Shown here one piece after another: positions 63,855 through 64,000 of a stretch of DNA of 64,000 bases. A program made the translations under genes and the position numbers. The notes under the pieces were generated by a model. It ran no database searches. It was not told where the DNA came from and saw nothing but the letters and a program-made list of their open reading frames with translations. Source of the DNA: Vespula vulgaris (Eukaryota; Arthropoda; Insecta; Hymenoptera; Vespidae); contig NC_066606.1 of assembly GCF_905475345.1 (NCBI RefSeq), positions 3,202,501 to 3,266,500 on the forward strand. The letters run 5' to 3'. How positions within the stretch are numbered: the first letter of the stretch is position 1; every line of letters starts with the position of its first letter.

Positions 63855-64000
63855 CCTCGGCCTTCCTCACGCCCCTTACCCTTAAAACAACTTCCACGCT
63901 CCCTCGACACACTCCTCCTCCGTTCTTTGAACGAACGAAGAAGTTGCTACTACGACGGGCAACCACGTTTCATTTTCACTTTCTCGAAGCTACCGGAAAC
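63855..64000 (-). promoter_or_regulatory. 5' leader and proximal upstream region of the CPAP1-like gene
   Basis: These 146 bases precede the start codon on the minus strand. They are less AT-rich than the introns, carry a purine-rich stretch just before the ATG and contain the in-frame stop at 63869-63867. I see no clear TATA box or initiator, and the transcription start may lie outside the window. No upstream splice acceptor is obvious, but a non-coding first exon further out cannot be excluded. Confidence 0.4.

Noticed and set aside
1..64000. Bacterial or viral origin of the window
   Set aside because: Spliced CBM14 gene with GT..AG introns, microsatellite density and Tc1-like elements all point to an insect nuclear chromosome.

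Overview
The window looks like one insect gene stretched over almost the whole 64 kb. I read it as an AT-rich insect nuclear genome, probably Hymenoptera. The reasons are the AT-rich composition, long (CT)n, (GA)n and (AT)n microsatellites every few hundred bases, introns with GT..AG ends, decayed DNA transposons, and a coding sequence for an arthropod cuticle or peritrophic-matrix type chitin-binding protein. The order-level call is inference; nothing fixes the species. There are no operons, no bacterial features and no CRISPR array, and I recognised no rRNA or tRNA gene.

The gene runs right to left on the minus strand. Exon 1 (63854-63791) encodes a hydrophobic N-terminus that reads as a signal peptide. 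Exon 2 (19437-19198) encodes a Gly/Ser-rich and acidic linker. Exon 3 (2620-2274) encodes one six-cysteine type-2 chitin-binding domain (CBM14, peritrophin-A) and a short tail. All three exons join in phase 1 with canonical splice sites and give a 216-residue secreted protein of the CPAP1 kind (cuticular protein analogous to peritrophins with one chitin-binding domain). Coding sequence is 651 bases. The introns are about 44.4 kb and 16.6 kb.

Right to left: 63.9-64.0 kb is the 5' flank and leader. The first intron (63.8-19.4 kb) is dense in microsatellites. It holds a 0.33 kb (TACA)n array, a dead Tc1-like transposon with unusually long terminal repeats (33.98-35.72 kb), two families of roughly 300-bp tandem repeats beside it (31.8-33.7 and 36.5-37.1 kb), a 2.3 kb long inverted repeat whose loop carries a 39-bp minisatellite (27.8-30.1 kb), and two head-to-tail copies of an inverted-repeat element (26.7-27.6 kb). 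The second intron (19.2-2.6 kb) has a nested tandem duplication (14.8-17.2 kb), a 160-180-bp repeat (11.3-11.8 kb) and a repeat with embedded (AT)n tracts (2.8-3.7 kb). A further copy of the inverted-repeat element lies at 1.44-2.19 kb, about 80 bases past the stop codon, where it may supply the transcript end.

Most long open frames are translations of (CT)n, (GA)n, (AT)n or (TACA)n and are not genes. A few GC-richer, repeat-poor islands inside the introns are the best places for unrecognised exons or regulatory DNA. I did not find a clearly new biological system. The most unusual structures are the near-perfect long inverted repeat and the extreme intron load of a small cuticle-protein gene.
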